A stretch of 64,000 bases of DNA from Colletes latitarsis. Taxonomy: Eukaryota > Arthropoda > Insecta > Hymenoptera > Colletidae. The stretch is taken from the NCBI RefSeq assembly GCF_051014445.1, contig NC_135141.1, positions 30,961,422-31,025,421 of the forward strand, read 5' to 3'. Below, one piece after another: positions 27,201-40,494 of the stretch. Under the pieces are notes generated by a model, which saw only the letters and a program-made list of their open reading frames with translations, made no database searches and had not been told where the DNA came from. Position numbers and translations under genes: made by a program. How positions within the stretch are numbered: position 1 is the first letter of the stretch; every line of letters begins with the position of its first letter.

Positions 27201-28876
27201 GAATATCAAGAAAAGAAAAGACTTTCGTGCCCGCTCTGAAAGACCGAGATTTGTTTGGGATCGTCGTAAGTCGTTAAAAATATATTAGTTACCGAGATGG
27301 CTTGTTCCTCGACGCAAAACGGCGCTCGGAAACGTTTATCGCCGCCGGTTCACTTTCAATGTTAATTTTACTAGCGCGAAGCTTCCTCGCGTTTAAGCTC
27401 TCTCCGACCATAATTGGCATTATTCTTTGAGAGATGGGCTGCCAGGTTACGAGACTGGCAACGTGTTCTCCCTTAATCGTTAAACCAGTTTCGTGCGCGA
27501 TCCGTCCACTTTCAACGCGAACTTTGCTACGAGAACTCGTTTATGTCCTTTGGAAGATTTACGCGCGATTCCGGGTGAATTCGCGTCGTCACTTTTATTT
27601 TTCTGAGAAGTTTCCGTCCCGACCCGTTATTTTTCCACCGATCGCTCGAACGTGTTCTTCTCCGGGGTTTACGGGTTCGTTGGCATTTTTTCTGGCGATA
27701 TATTTAAATTTTAATCGCGTTTTATGTACACGGATGAAATGGAGCTGCAACAGGGGGACGGGCGACAGACGTTCGCGCGTTAAACACGGCAGGGCGCGAG
27801 ATTATTAAACAGAAATTCTGAGGTGCACGGCGTGCATTGCGACAAAACAAATTGGTCGTTTCCGTCAAGGGAATACCGTGAGTCATGGAACAAAGAGCTC
27901 GTTATAAATTTTCCGTGCTTTAAATTAATCGCTTTACCGAATCCGTGAAATTCGTGAAACGTTTCTCTTGGCTCTTTCGAGTAAATCACGGGACAAGGAC
28001 GACCCGCGTAATTACAATTAATTAAAAGTTCGTTCCACGTGTCGAGTAGCCCGTGTATCATGCCAACGTTAATTTCGCGAACCTGGATAGACCATTCCCG
28101 GGCCGGAGACGCTCGCGTTACGTTTTCGAGCCAAGCTTTGTGACGGTAATACCGGCTTTCGCGCCTCGAATTTTGGATTTCGACTCGGAGAAAGGTAACT
28201 TAGCCGAGGAAGTGGTAGGTTCAAGATCCGCGGAATCACTGGGGTTACAAAAATGGCGACAGAACGGCAGAACTCGGGGAAGTTCGAAAGAATCCTGTGA
28301 CAAATGGGTGATCCCGGATTTCACGCCCGATCCAGGCCCGCCTTTAAGTTCGGGGAGAAGCTTCTCGCGAGTTTTCGTTCTTTTTTCCCCACCCCGTGGT
28401 CCGTATTTCACAGGGCGACTCCGACAGCTCGAAACGAAGACGACGATTAAGCGGATAGCACGATTATTTTTTCTTTCTTTCAATTCTCGCGATAAGAGTC
28501 GAGTTAAAAAATTTAGTTCCAGAGGCAACGATTCGTAAAACCGAAAGCAGATTCTAGTTTCTGTTTCGCTGTTACACGTGTTCACCGACGCCTGCAGTAT
28601 TTGGTATTCTCCGCGCGGACCGCCGTGAGTCCACAGATAGCTTTGAAAGTAGTCGAGCCTGGTTCCAGGCATTCTAAAAAGGCGAGCGTGCTGGAAAGTT
28701 TTCGATTCGGAAGTCTGAGGAATCTGTGTTGGTTCGAGACAACCCGTGGATCGCGTTTCGAATATTCGACGGAGACAAAATTAACCTTATTTCATTTTTA
28801 ACCACCCGTCCGGGACATCTACCGAGAATCGTGAGTGCTTGTGAATTTTTGAATGTTTGGGAGTCTTTTTTAACCC

Positions 28877-29242
28877 GTGAATAACAGCAAGAATAAATTT
28901 TCAAGATGGAATTTGAATTCGGAAAATGTTGAAATTGCAATGAGTCCTGAAGTCACTTTGAGAATCGGATTGGCAATGTTTGATCAGAATTATCCTCTTC
29001 GCGAGAGACTGTTTGAAACTTTGATCAGCAACCTAGACATTAAACGGCGGATCTTTCTCATCGGTGAGTTTAATCTAAAGTCTCCTCTTATAGAAGATGG
29101 TTTTCATCTCGAAGACGCGATCGAGGCAGAGTTCGCTAGGGGAAGCCTTATCGACGAATCCTCTAGCGAATTTCGGTCGAAAAGCCACAAGTTGTGTTCC
29201 TCGAACAACCAAGCACTCCGCTCTCATGACAGACTAAGTTAA
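28877..29242 (+). CDS. candidate frame or exon of unknown or retroelement origin
   Basis: A 121-codon frame lies in a stretch with low CpG and a composition unlike its surroundings. It reads protein-like at SRWNLNSENVEIAMSPEVTL and RRIFLIGEFNLKS. The second motif faintly resembles the GDFN strand of endonucleases in non-LTR elements, and the first faintly resembles their linker region. An alternative reading is an exon from after attttcaag at about 28904 to a GTGAGT donor at about 29063. Neither family is established. A Jockey-like relic lies 1.7 kb downstream on the other strand, so retroelement debris is a reasonable guess. Confidence 0.2.
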   Translation: MNNSKNKFSRWNLNSENVEIAMSPEVTLRIGLAMFDQNYPLRERLFETLISNLDIKRRIFLIGEFNLKSPLIEDGFHLEDAIEAEFARGSLIDESSSEFRSKSHKLCSSNNQALRSHDRLS

Positions 29243-30879
29243 ATTAATTTCGTATTATTCGTTAAGGAGAGGTTCAAAAGCAATCTTGGTTGCTTTTTTG
29301 CGAAGTCACGTTGGGTCAGGCGTTTCTGTCTTCGCGAGGGCCATGACTGGCCACGTTCTATCGATGTTAGTATAATATAAGGGGTCTTGTATTCTGGAAT
29401 CTTACGAAAAGTCTCCCTGAATTTTGTACTGAAAATCTAGGCATCATCGATCTAAATTCTCTCGATTAAAGTCTTCGTGATCCCAATGATTGCAATAGTA
29501 ACCGTGAGAGGCACTTGTTGATGGCAGTGAAGCTAAAAATTCCATTGTTCGGAACTTTTCTTTACCGCGAGTCACGAAACGAAAACAGCTTTAATCTTCG
29601 CGACGGAGCGTAAGAAAGAAATGGTTGGGTTCGTTGCGAGATATCGAACGGAGAACGTATGCTCGTGGAAATCTGGTAAACTCCGTGCAGCATCCGGCTG
29701 TAAATAACGCGTTCCAAGTGCGGTCGTCGCGAAACATACGCGAATCGAAAGTTTCCGCGGGCACAGCCGGTCGTATCGCTGTAATTTCATTCAGTCGATT
29801 CAATGATTCGTAAACAATGATACGGCTTTATCGTGCACGCCGACGCCCGGCGAATGAATACATTATGCATGAGAGGAACAACGTTGCCGGCGATGTCCTG
29901 TTGTTCCGCGACGAAACTGGGCGGGGGAGGGCACTAAGGCCGCCGGCAAACAACTTTTGTCATCGAAAACGCGGCCGGGGAACCTCGTCGTTCGGGTCAA
30001 CCCATTTTTCCGGGACAAATTATTCGATGAAACTACGATTTTTACGATTTTCTTGATTTTTTCCTATTAATGTACACAACTTATCGGGAGAAAAAATTCA
30101 TAGACATTATTGGAATTTATTCGATAATGAGAAATTGGAAACGAGCATTTTTTTTTGTTAGATTTTTGTATTTAAACTTGTACAGAATTTAACGTATCGC
30201 AGAGAGAAAGGAACGCTAGTCTCGACAGTAAGTAGAATGTGGACGTCGAGGAACTGTTTGTCAGACACGGATCTTACGGGCGAAGTTGGAATTTAATTCA
30301 GGACGTTTTGAGGACCGATGAGGAATATTTCTAAAGTGGATTCAGAATGTTTTGGAGTTTGCGGGATTCAGACTGTGGCTGCACAGTTGCATGATTTTAA
30401 ATGGGATAGAATTTGGGAGTAAGATAGCGGCATTTAAATATTCTAAACGCTCCAAGGATTTCGAATGAAACTTAGCATTTTAAGAGCCTTTTGCACAATG
30501 CCACTATACTGCTCCTTGGAGCTGAGCAAGGTTGTAAATAACTCGTAGACTTCGCACTGAATTCGCTATGGATTACGGTGTTCCGTTGATTCTGTCGTGA
30601 AATATAAATGCTCCTTGAGCTTTTAATTAGATTACATTTGCTTACGTCAAACGAAAGTTCTCTCGGGAGCTTACAGTTTGCAGATCATTGCAAAATGATC
30701 TCTTAATTAGAAGAACACTTTAAGTATAATTTTTCATGTTACACCTTATTTCATTATTATCTAGAATACTCTATTATCATTGGATCTCTTTTACGTATTT
30801 AGTTAGCGAGTACCTCAAAAACTTCCAAATATAACGACGAGCAATATATTCGACCAAAAGCAATTTCAGCGATCATGGT
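29243..30879. other. gene-free stretch, no recognised gene
   Basis: No recognisable gene. An AAAAGCAA / TTGCTTTT stem with a six-base loop sits near 29277-29298. From about 30060 to 30880 the sequence has few CpG and looks unlike its flanks; with the retroelement fragment next to it, this may be further decayed mobile-element sequence. I cannot translate it into anything recognisable. Confidence 0.5.
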
Positions 30880-31205
30880 TATCCCCTGTTACGTTACTCC
30901 GCTGTGGTCGTGTTGATAAATTAATATAGGGTTGATAAACTGATTCCAAATGGTCAGCAAACAAGTCAGCAATTTCGGCGTCCAAATTAACCAGTTTATC
31001 TCCATGTTTCATTGAGGTTAGCGGGGGTTGTCTATACCATGCCTCTATTTGACGTAGCTTCAGAAATGTTTGATATTGTTGTTAATTGTCGATTCGACCA
31101 ACCTAATAAATTGTTCATTGCGAGCTTTAATTAAACGTTTCGCGTCCTCAGATGCGAGCCAGTATCTGCAATTATAATTCCCATTAGGAAGATTCCATTT
31201 GAATG
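30880..31205 (-). pseudogene. Jockey-like non-LTR retrotransposon fragment (endonuclease-RT linker)
   Basis: Read on the minus strand from 31197, the frame gives WNLPNGNYNCRYWL, then AKRLIKARNEQFIRLV, and stops at a TGA near 31060-31062. Shifting one base, it continues KLRQIEAWYRQPPL, then a D-KLVNLDAEIADLF stretch, then ADHLESVYQPY. In Jockey-clade elements the region just before the reverse transcriptase has this order: W, basic K-ARN, W plus PPL, G-W/L, then E-AD-FA-HLE-VF-P. This supports the family assignment. The frameshift and the loss of neighbouring RT motifs mark it as dead. Sequence to either side does not translate into further recognisable pieces. Confidence 0.55.
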
Positions 31206-31340
31206 CCTTTGTTTAGGAAATACGTGGATACGATTTTCATTCAAATTAATATTGAGAATCGTCAATCTCGAAGTATATATATTATTACTACGATTTTAGA
31301 AACTCGGGAACTTGTGTAACTAATTAATAGACTCGGAATG

Positions 31341-31390
31341 TTTAGGAATTATTATATTTAGGGGTTGAGACGACCCTCTACGAAGCTCTA
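31341..31390 (+). repeat. short dispersed repeat, copy 1
   Basis: About 45 bases (taggaattatt, then ggggttgagac, then cctctacgaagc) recur in reverse complement at 45781-45832. This copy sits just beyond the Jockey-like fragment and could be part of the same or a neighbouring element. No function is visible. Confidence 0.55.
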
Positions 31391-32762
31391 CTGATGTCTT
31401 AAATTACGACTATGTTAAATCAATAAGATAAAAAATAGCGTCGCAATTATTTTTTTTATTTCGAAGCCACGAAGCCTGGTGTTCTCGTTTAACCGAACGT
31501 TAAATCCATCGATATCCGTCATTCTAAGCGCGCCCATAAACGCGAATTATTTCGCGATTCGTCGCGATATGCGCGGAGAAAGAACTCGCGCGGATCAGCG
31601 TCCTGATGGAAATGGGTTACATCTGCACCGGTAGCGTCTGCGACGGGGACCCGATAGAAAAACGTACAAAAGCTGCTCTGGTTCGTTGGGATTTTATTAT
31701 CCGCCGCCTGTCGTCATTGTTCCTTGATTTTCTGCACCGACAGAGACCTTTTGTTCCAACTTTTTACACACTACGAAAGCCTCGCGAATCGCGACGTTAA
31801 GGTTCCATTAATACGATTAGATGGACCGGAGGAAAGGAGCCACGATGCTCGTTTTATCTCCTTTAAAATAACTCTGGCGTCGATATCCCCTTAGAATTGA
31901 AAAAAGTTTCGTTTCGTCCCCGACGTTTCTCCGTTAATAGTTAAATCGTGACTTCTGAATTCTGTTATCTTAAAAGAAATTATCCAACCATCATATAAGA
32001 TAGTTTCGGTCAAAAAGACGCGTTCTCACGTCCTCGAAAGAGTAAAAATTCTTTGGTATCGCGTCGCGTGGGTATCCCTCCCTTAACCGATTGCCTGCTT
32101 ACGTTCAAAGCCTCTGTGTAAACGCGTTTTAGGAGTGGCCCTCGATCGTCGGTTTCTCGCGACGCTCTATCGCTGACGGAGAATTTTCGCGACCCATCGA
32201 ACTCGTTGATTCGCGCGATCCATCGACGGCTCGTCTCGCCGTCAAAGGGGTCGTCCGGATACCGACGAGCCTCGCCTGTTCCGCGTTTTTTTTTCGTGCT
32301 TTCCGACCGCCAGGCTCGCGGCGGACGGAAATATTGCCGGGGGAACCGACGACAGCCGCGTCGAGAGCACGCGGAAAAGAGAGTACGTCGAAAGAGGCCG
32401 GGGGGAAAAAAGTTGAAGAAGGGGTTATTAACCGGCAGAACGTCGGGCGGACTAGCGGCTGCCCGTCACGTTTGCCGTCCCTGCCAGCTAAAAATATTCC
32501 TTCGCGAATAAACGTCAACTAAAGGGAGCAGCGCTGACGAAATCCCGTCCCCGTTGGCGCTCGAGATCCGATTATTTCCTCGCCTTTGCAACGAGACGTC
32601 CCTTAACCTACGTCTTTGCAAACAGGTGGGATCGAGCGATTAAAACGAAACGGAAGGAACACGGAGGTTTGGAATATTCGCTAGCTGCAACCCCTGGCAG
32701 AAAGTTTACGATCATACACATTGATACATACGATTACGAAATGTAAAAAATAACACAAACTT
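31391..32762. other. gene-free stretch, no recognised gene
   Basis: No recognisable gene. Overlapping frames on both strands at about 32129-32522 (129 codons minus, 101 and 62 plus) reflect a GC-rich stretch poor in stop codons and have no domain support. Confidence 0.6.
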
Positions 32763-32937
32763 TCATTTATTTTCAAAGATAACGTAGAAGGTGGCTCCTC
32801 TCACATTCTTCATAATTTTAGTAGTTTCACGAGGACGACCACAACTCTTAGAAACGCTGACTGTTTCGTCGTATTTTCTTATTAAAGCAGTAATGGTACT
32901 TTGACTACACCGTGCGTTTCCCTCCTTGGGGAGTGCA
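32763..32937 (-). pseudogene. Tc1-like transposase relic, N-terminal DNA-binding region
   Basis: The minus strand reads LPKEGNARCSQSTITALIRKY, then DETVSVSKSCGRPRETTKI, and reaches a TGA at 32763-32765. In Tc1/mariner transposases the second helix-turn-helix has the form G-S-ST(V/I)--I-KKY--TGS, followed by the GRPR linker that docks in the minor groove; both are present here. Only about 57 residues survive, the catalytic DDE domain is absent downstream, and the frame before the match is broken. It is a decayed remnant. A Tc1-like terminal sequence occurs 20 kb away at 53190 but is not obviously from the same copy. Confidence 0.6.
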
Positions 32938-35900
32938 ATTTACACTTCTGTCTTACTTGTTCATTGAATGAAAGACTACTTAGTTGACGCCTCGTCTTGC
33001 GTTTACACTAATCTTAGAAATTTGTAATCTCACGGTTTTCTCTGCTATTCAACGCATCATGCGTAACTTATCGTTAGATTTCCATCGTACCAGATGTATT
33101 TTCTCGCCTGCTCGTCGTCGTATTTTAATTGTTTCGAGAATGTCCACGCGACCAAGGGGGTTGATCCACGCAAGCGCGATCGTACGTATTAATAGCGCTT
33201 AACGGAGACCGAAACAGCAATTTCGTGATTCCGGATGTATCGACGAGCAAGACAATATTTGGCTCTAAGTCCAGCTTAATACAAAGAGTCGCTCGGGCTA
33301 CGGGAAAGCAAAGCTTTGCCCGGGATCGCAATACAGTCTCTAAAGCCGACGGATAATAGAGCTAGAATTAACTTAGATCCGACACAGAGCCTCCATTTAG
33401 CGTCCAGCCTTCGTCGAAACGTGGATCTCGAAGCGACATTTTTGCGCGTCGATCGTTGGAGGGTGTTAATGGGGGGTTTTCCTAACGAGAAACAATATAA
33501 CGGAAATTCCCTGCGTAGTTTCGTACACGGGGAAATTCTAGCGATTAAATAGTTAGCGATGGTAATTAAGATTCATCGTTGCGATCCGGGCAATTAAAAG
33601 ATAAGGGGCGGGATTAACTCGAAACGCAGCGACGTAATAGGAACCGAGATAAGGAATGTTTCTTAGTTTCAACGGCGAAAAAGACCACGGCGAAATAGAA
33701 AAATAATGGAACGGTTAAAGTAATTTTTTGTTCGCGTCGCGCCTTTAATATAATGGAACTTTGTTTGCGAACTCGACGAGGCACGGACGAGACGATAAAA
33801 ATTCAAACGACGAGGGGAGGCGCGCGCTGAAACATCGGTAAAGTTGTTTGAGGAAGGAATAAAAGTAGAAATCCCGGGGGAAGAAGCAGATTAAAAATTT
33901 TCTATGCAACGGTTGTACGCGGTAATCGTGGTGGGAGGAAACTTCTTCCTGGGAGAGGGATTTCGAATCTTCGAAAGGTTAAAAATCACACAAGAAATAT
34001 ATTCACGTATTCCAACTGTCGATGCAGTCGAATGAAACTTTTTGCAATATTTTCTTTCTACGAATGAGCATCGATTTCGCGACGAAGGAGATTCAGTCAT
34101 ATTGGGTCAGACGTTTCAGTTACGGTTATTAAAGCTGTTAAATTAATTTTTATAATTCTACCGTATAGAATTCCATTAAAAAAAATTAGCCGTTCGTTAA
34201 AAAGTAAGCTCGAGAAGTAATTTATTCCACTCGTTATACGTAACCTGGGAAATATTATAATTTCGTTGCGCAGAATGTTTTCGTAAACAAGGCGGATATT
34301 TACGGGTAGACACTCTATACGTTTGGATTAACGCGCGGAACTCCGTGAACGAATTAGCCACGTAAGTCCCCGGGATTCGCTCGCTTAACAAAGTATGTAA
34401 AATGCATTTTGAAACGAACCATATAATCCCCGGGGGGATTAACGTTTCGCTGTTTCGAAAAAAAAAAAAGGAAAAATGAACGCGGAGAGGAGGCAACGAC
34501 ACGGCGAAAAGAAGAACGTGGGTACGGGGTTAATTCGATTCGCTGTTTCATGAATACCGATGAACGCCTGTCGTGATCGCGGACGACGAACAAACTAGAA
34601 GAGATCACGAGTATATCTTGCGAGTTACGCAAAATCCAATCGAATATTCAGCGGACGGAATCCATATTCAATCGTTCGTGGAAAGGAAAATATTCGAGAT
34701 CCTCGAATGTCCTCGCGAGAAATAAAGCTGACGCGAGGAACGCGAACGCTACCGTGGAAAAGCAAAGAGAAGAAGGTGTCGAGATCGGCAATTTTCGGAT
34801 TAACATTCGCCTCGTTATTCTCGCCGGGAAGGGAGGAAAAAGAAACGCGAGGGAAACTTTGCCAGACGGTGGCCGCGATCGTGCTTGCTGAAATTCAAGA
34901 AGGTTAATTTAATCCCGCGTACAGGAAACGAGAAACGTATTTTTTCTATAAACAATTGGCCGAAAGAAAAATATTGGACGCACGGGACGCGACTAAATAA
35001 TTTTGACGGTTCGATTGATTCTCGTAAAGGTTTATTTCCGTTTTGAATTCTATATATTCTACGGTGAATTTTTTATCGGACGTACCGTGAAAGCGGGGAC
35101 GACGAGGTGAATGATAAAGTGTATGAATTTAAAAGCAACATCTCAGAAAAAATTTTCAACGGAGAGGCAAGTAAGTTCTGTAACACGCTGACAATAGGAG
35201 CGTAGAGTTTCCCTCGACCGTGTGTTAATTTTAAAAGAGTAATAAGAATCGCGGAAAGAAGTACAATTCGCGAGTCGAGAATTCTGGTAGGAAATAACCG
35301 CGAGAAAAGTCGCGATAATTTAACAATCGCGCGCCGGGGGGATTAAAATTCAGCGAGTGTCGCGGGTTGGTCGGTGGAGACGAAGAAAACCCAGGAGGCG
35401 GCGGGAATAAAAAGGGAGGAAAGGGGGGGGGAAAAGAGAGTCAGCGGGACACGGAAAACGGCGAAAGGAAGAGGGTAGGACAAAAGATGGGAACGAACGA
35501 GTGACAAGATTGGTCGAAGGACGGTCGCCCGCTTGTTGGACGGCTGCTCGTTTCGCAGACGGGTCACGTAGACGCCCGGGGATATTTATTATCCCGTTTA
35601 AAAATTTGCATCGAAGAATCCAGGGGTTGACTTATTGCGGCGATGTTGCTGGTGGCGACGAGGCACCGAGAGTTTGGAACTTTGTTCTATTTTCCGCGGT
35701 TCGAGCCGCCCCGTATCCGCCCCCGCGCAGTTCCGTATTCAATTTTCCATCGAAAACGCAATAAATCCGCGACGAACCGGGCCGACCGTAAAATTATAGT
35801 TACCCGATCAAAACATATAAATTCCAAGCACGATCCTCCGAACACTGGGGGAACCAAATGAGCTCGGATACAACTTCACAATTCCGGACTTTGGGTTCGC

Positions 35901-38900
35901 TCTAAATAGGATTCCTCGAGGCTCTGTAAATCTGATCTGCTTGTTTCGAGTGCCGCGATTATGTCTACCGGCGAGGGTAAATTTAATTTTGCGCCAAGTC
36001 GAGAAAGACAGCGGGGACGAGCGGAAAATGCATTGCAGCGGGCTGGAACCGGGGGCGTTTGCGCGCCAACGAACGCGATAAGGGCAAGAGCCCGGATAGA
36101 TTGAAGGGTTATGCTCGCGAATTCCGTTTCATCTGGTTAATGCACTTTGCCCGGGAGTTCAGAGGTCGAAGTTACGAGAGGGACGATCGAAGTGGTTGCG
36201 CCGCGTGCATGCCTGTATATTAATAGGATACGGCGGCCGGGTAAACTTTATGAATTTTCCGGGGACCGGTACGTGCACGCGTCCCGGATCTGCCACGGGA
36301 GAAACGGGTTGATAAGGAAAGCTGGTCGAGTTTCAACGGAGCAAACATCGAGAACTTTGTAGGAACAATGAAACATCGAGACCAGAAAACGTAGCGATAG
36401 CAGGTCCGGGCGAACTTGGAATTTTGACGAACTTCTGGCCCTAAAAATTGAGAATACAGAATGACCTGAAACAGTTGCACGGACTGGCCCTGTATATTGG
36501 CAGAAACGTTAAAATGTTTGCAGAAGAATCGATAGCAATCGAGAGCGTTGTTTCAACGAATATTTGCATCTTCGTTGGAACGACTGTGTAAAATGTTGTG
36601 GGATAAGCGTAGGCGGAGGCAATGGATCCCGGTTGCACGGCAAGATCGATGACGAACGCGAATTTATAAGCGGTGTTATTGTAATTAACATACACGACGC
36701 CAGGCTGTTACGGATAGAAGCATCGAACGCGGTAATTAATTTTCGTAGCTGCTATCGGTAAATTTCACGCGCGTCCGCCCTGATCGACTCTCCACGGAGT
36801 TTAATGTACACGCAAATAGTGTTAGCCGAAATAGTCCCTTGTTTAACGACGAAAAATTGATGTCTCTCGATGACAATTTTGTTAGAGTTTTTTTTTTTCC
36901 ATACGAATGGATTTTTCTCATCGTTCTGCGTGTGAAATTGGTAAGGTATGGCCATTGAAAACGTTGCACTTTACGAGATATTTCCTATTTTATGTTTGTA
37001 CTCAACCATAACTTCAGATTGTAACGCCCGGACTGTGACACAATGTATGATGGAAACGTATCGAGAAAAATTGCAAATGGTTTGGGAACACGATGCCCCC
37101 TTGGTGGCTTCGATTTGAACAAACGCAAACAAAAAATTTGATCAGCTTCGATTCCAAATTTCAGAGAGCACGGCGTTTCGTTTCTGGTAAATTAAAATAA
37201 TTGGGAATCGAACGCGCGAAACGTGCGGGCAGAAGTCACTTTCGTTTCGACGTTTCCAACCGATGGAACTGGCGCGAACCGTTTTCCAACGGCGAGATCG
37301 ATAAAAGCGGTCATCGGGGATGGCCAATGTCGGGGGTAAACCGATTGAGACTAATCAATTGGGCGGAAGTGGTCCTAATGTAAACCTAACCATTGCCTCC
37401 TGGACAAACACGAGATGTTTCGAGTGTCCGGCTGCCGAGGACCTGTCATTTGTCCTTGGTCGATCGATCGGTTCGAGGAGCGATTGAACCTGGCTCGATT
37501 GTCCGACGAAGGATGAAAAATGTCTCTAATTCCCAGGAAATTCCCCTCTGCGCTGATTAACCAATTACAACCATCTATCGGATTTAAATCGTTCCGAACA
37601 ACGAGGAGATTGGGACCGAAATCCACAGGGATATTTAAACGGAATCTAAATCAATCTTTGCGATATCAAACATTCGCAATTTAAATACTTCCAACGAGTG
37701 GAGGCTAGAGAAATAGTACGTAAATTTTCCCCAATGGACAAATCACAGTTAAGGCTGGTCTGGGATTTTATTACAATGTTTTATTGGTCTCAAATGAACA
37801 TATTGGGTTTTAAATGGTTAAAAATGTGGGATTTTTCGAACGCATCGAGGCAGCCCGACCCTCAACACGCAAAATGCAGAGACTTGCGAAACGACCTGAT
37901 AACATGGACTAGTTTTTGGTTTCTCGCGGATGATTTTCGAGGAATTAAAGCTGCAGCGTTCCGCGCTGCGAAAGTTTTAATCGCCGACACGAGTTGCCTC
38001 CGCGTGAAACGCCCTCCCGCGGGCCAATTAAATTTTCCTGCTCCTTTTCGGTCGTACAAAGCCAGTCTACCCTTGTATTTGTTGTCTCGACACGTTGGTA
38101 AACATCGGATCGAGCGTGGTCTCCTAGATTCATTTAACTTCTCAGATTTAAAACACCTCGTCTGATAATAATTTTTTCCAACCGTTTCGACCAACTTATC
38201 TTTCTTTTTTCGTTTAAACAGAGACTCATCGTGTCAGAAACAATCCATTCGTTGGTTAGTTCTGGCTAGAAACTCGTAATATTATAGTAGCACTGTGATG
38301 CAATCGTTTATTTCGGGTCTGGGTTTGTATTTTAGAAAATTACGCCTCGGTAAATCGCAAGAACATTCTTTTATTCACCGAAATAAACGAAACGACGGAG
38401 CTACGCGACTCTTCTATGAAAACAGTCGCTAAACGTTCGCCTCATTGGTTCCTCGAGTCCGTTCGTATTTTGGAAATTTTATTCCGTTTCCAGGGGATCC
38501 CATGACGGGGTATCAGTGATCGTAAAACGGAAGTAACTCGTCCTCTTAGGGGACGTATTCTTTGGTTTTCCGCCCGGGACTGCAGCCTCCCGTTTTCTTT
38601 TTTCTCTCTTCGCCCCCGCGTTCGCGATATTAACAAACGCACTGGGTCAATTAACCCCTGGTACCGTTCGTCTCGGTAAATCCTTTCGGCGGGTAATCAC
38701 CGTCGAGAGAAACGTTGCAATTAAATTGCCGCGCTTCGGGGACTCGCGCGTGCCTCGCGTTAAGAGGGACTACCACCTTGACGGGTTAAAAGAAACAAAA
38801 TCGACATCTTTTATTTTCACATATTCTTACGACTCGACTTTCCCCCGGAAATAATTTCGAACCTCGCGTCTTGTTAATTTTAAAACATTGGTATTTCCTA

Positions 38901-40494
38901 GCGATTATAAAATTTCATTACGAAACAACGAATAAAGATTTCAGATTCAATCACGTAAATTAAAACCCGTTAACGGGTGTTTTCAAACCGACGTACGGAA
39001 TCTAAAATTTTTATTCGTTATTCGGGAATAAAAGTTGCTCGACAGTAAACCGTTCTAGTACGTTTCGACGCTGCTTTCATTGGTCTTGAATTTTTTACGT
39101 TCATCGTTGTATGGACCGTTTGTTGATGCAGTAACTCCAATTTACGACGATTTGAGCTGCGAACGGTTAATGGAACGTTATTTAAGCAGTTGCCTGGAAA
39201 ACAACGACTTGCACAGTCTTATTCTATTTTTAGCGTTCGAGAATATATGCGATAAGTTGTTTAATTTTTCAGCGTACGTGAAATCAATAAAATCAGAGAG
39301 CGACGCTTGAAAAATAGACCTAATAATTTTCCAATGGTCGATGCGTCGCGTTTCAGCGAAATTTTCGTCCCCCCAAAGGGAAATAGAAAGAGTAACATCG
39401 TACGTGAAATCTTTTTTCCCGGTTTCTCGGGAAGAACAGCCCGACAGACGGTTTCCACGGGCGTCTGGTTTCTTTCGATTCTTATTCTTTCTTTGCTAAG
39501 TCCCCGGCTCGAACCGAAATCCTCAGGTACACCGGGCACTCGAAGAAAGGCACTTGTGGCGCTCCCGTTTCACTCGATTCTCCTTTATTGTCTTTCGCAA
39601 ATACTCGTCAACTGCGAGTCGAATGAACTGTGCTTTCCGTTTACTTTTCACTTAGCCCCGGTGGCTTTCGCCGGTCGTCTCCTTTTCGTCTACCCCGTGA
39701 TTAATTAATGCGTTTCTTTCGGGGCCCCGGCTCCTTCGTAGATCCTGACTACACGCCGACCATTTAATTACGTAGAATTTATTCGCGTCCAGCCGCTTTT
39801 AATATCCCCGTCACGGGCTTTTCCAACCGTTTACTTTTCTGTTATCTGCTGGAATAGTTAATGTAATTAATACACACAAAATACAGTATTTTAAGTGGCC
39901 TGATTTTGGGAACTCTGTATGATTTCCAAACGTGCACGGATGGACAGTGAATCGTTTGGCCCGGGTCTTTGTGTTCCCTTAATCATCGTCCGTGTTTCTT
40001 TGACTCGTCAAGCTGCGAGGCTTTCCGTTGTGCCTCCGTTAAGTCTCAACGGTGGAACAATAGGCAGTGTCGTCCAAAGTTATCCGGAGAGCTTTCCTCT
40101 GCTCGTATCCAGCGCGCGAGCTTTCGAGCCAGCTCGCGGCGATAATAATGCGCGACAATGCGGGCACCGTGGTGTTTGGCGCGACGAAAATCGTTGAATA
40201 AAAAGAGTCGAGCAAACGGGAACCCTATATACGCCCCTTCACGAAAAGAAAACTTCGTTTAATGTACGAACACACGATCCACAAAAATGGACACGCGAAT
40301 AATTGATATATTTTATATGCATCTCGAACATATACTTAACGTGACTTTCTTCTCCTCTGTGAAGCGAATAGTACACTTCAGCAGTTAGTTCTAGAGAAAA
40401 CAACTATTTCAGAAAAAGTGCTGGCCAGTAATTACGCAAACATCCTGTATACAAATTTAAAATCATTTTCGATTAAATAGACAATTTACAATCT
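32938..40494. other. gene-free stretch, no recognised gene
   Basis: No recognisable gene. The 155-codon plus frame at 37698-38165 begins with a non-ATG codon, overlaps two minus frames and has no domain. Other frames are shorter. The stretch contains T-rich and A-rich tracts (for example near 34459 and 36890) and GC-rich segments around 35340-35760. Confidence 0.6.

Larger units (their letters stand above)
17461..28876. other. gene-free stretch, no recognised gene
   Basis: No recognisable gene. Frames of 130-160 codons at 24350-24766 plus and 24474-24956 minus oppose one another over the same DNA and carry no domain; 23781-24224 plus (147 codons) is similar. The stretch includes the second arm of a diverged repeat pair (about 20862-21009), a short piece near 21137-21215 related to the sequence at 56545-56600, and a low-CpG AT-rich patch at about 22150-22500 without features. 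The longest minus-strand frame of the window (28118-28672, 184 codons) also falls here and looks like chance. Confidence 0.6.

Noticed and set aside
28118..28672. 184-codon minus frame, longest in the window
   Set aside because: It overlaps a 161-codon plus frame, has no domain or splice context, and lies in a composition poor in stop codons.
29277..29298. Stem-loop followed by T-run, like a bacterial terminator
   Set aside because: The context is eukaryotic and such hairpins are expected by chance; kept only as a note in the stretch entry.
29312..34110. ttgggtcag-cgttt word at 29312 and 34085
   Set aside because: Only about 18 bases agree and flanks do not align.
36564..36761. Protein-like 65-codon plus frame with GISVGGGNGS
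   Set aside because: Overlapped by minus frames on the same DNA, no splice sites of quality and no family.
37698..38165. 155-codon plus frame
   Set aside because: Non-ATG start, overlapping minus frames and no domain.
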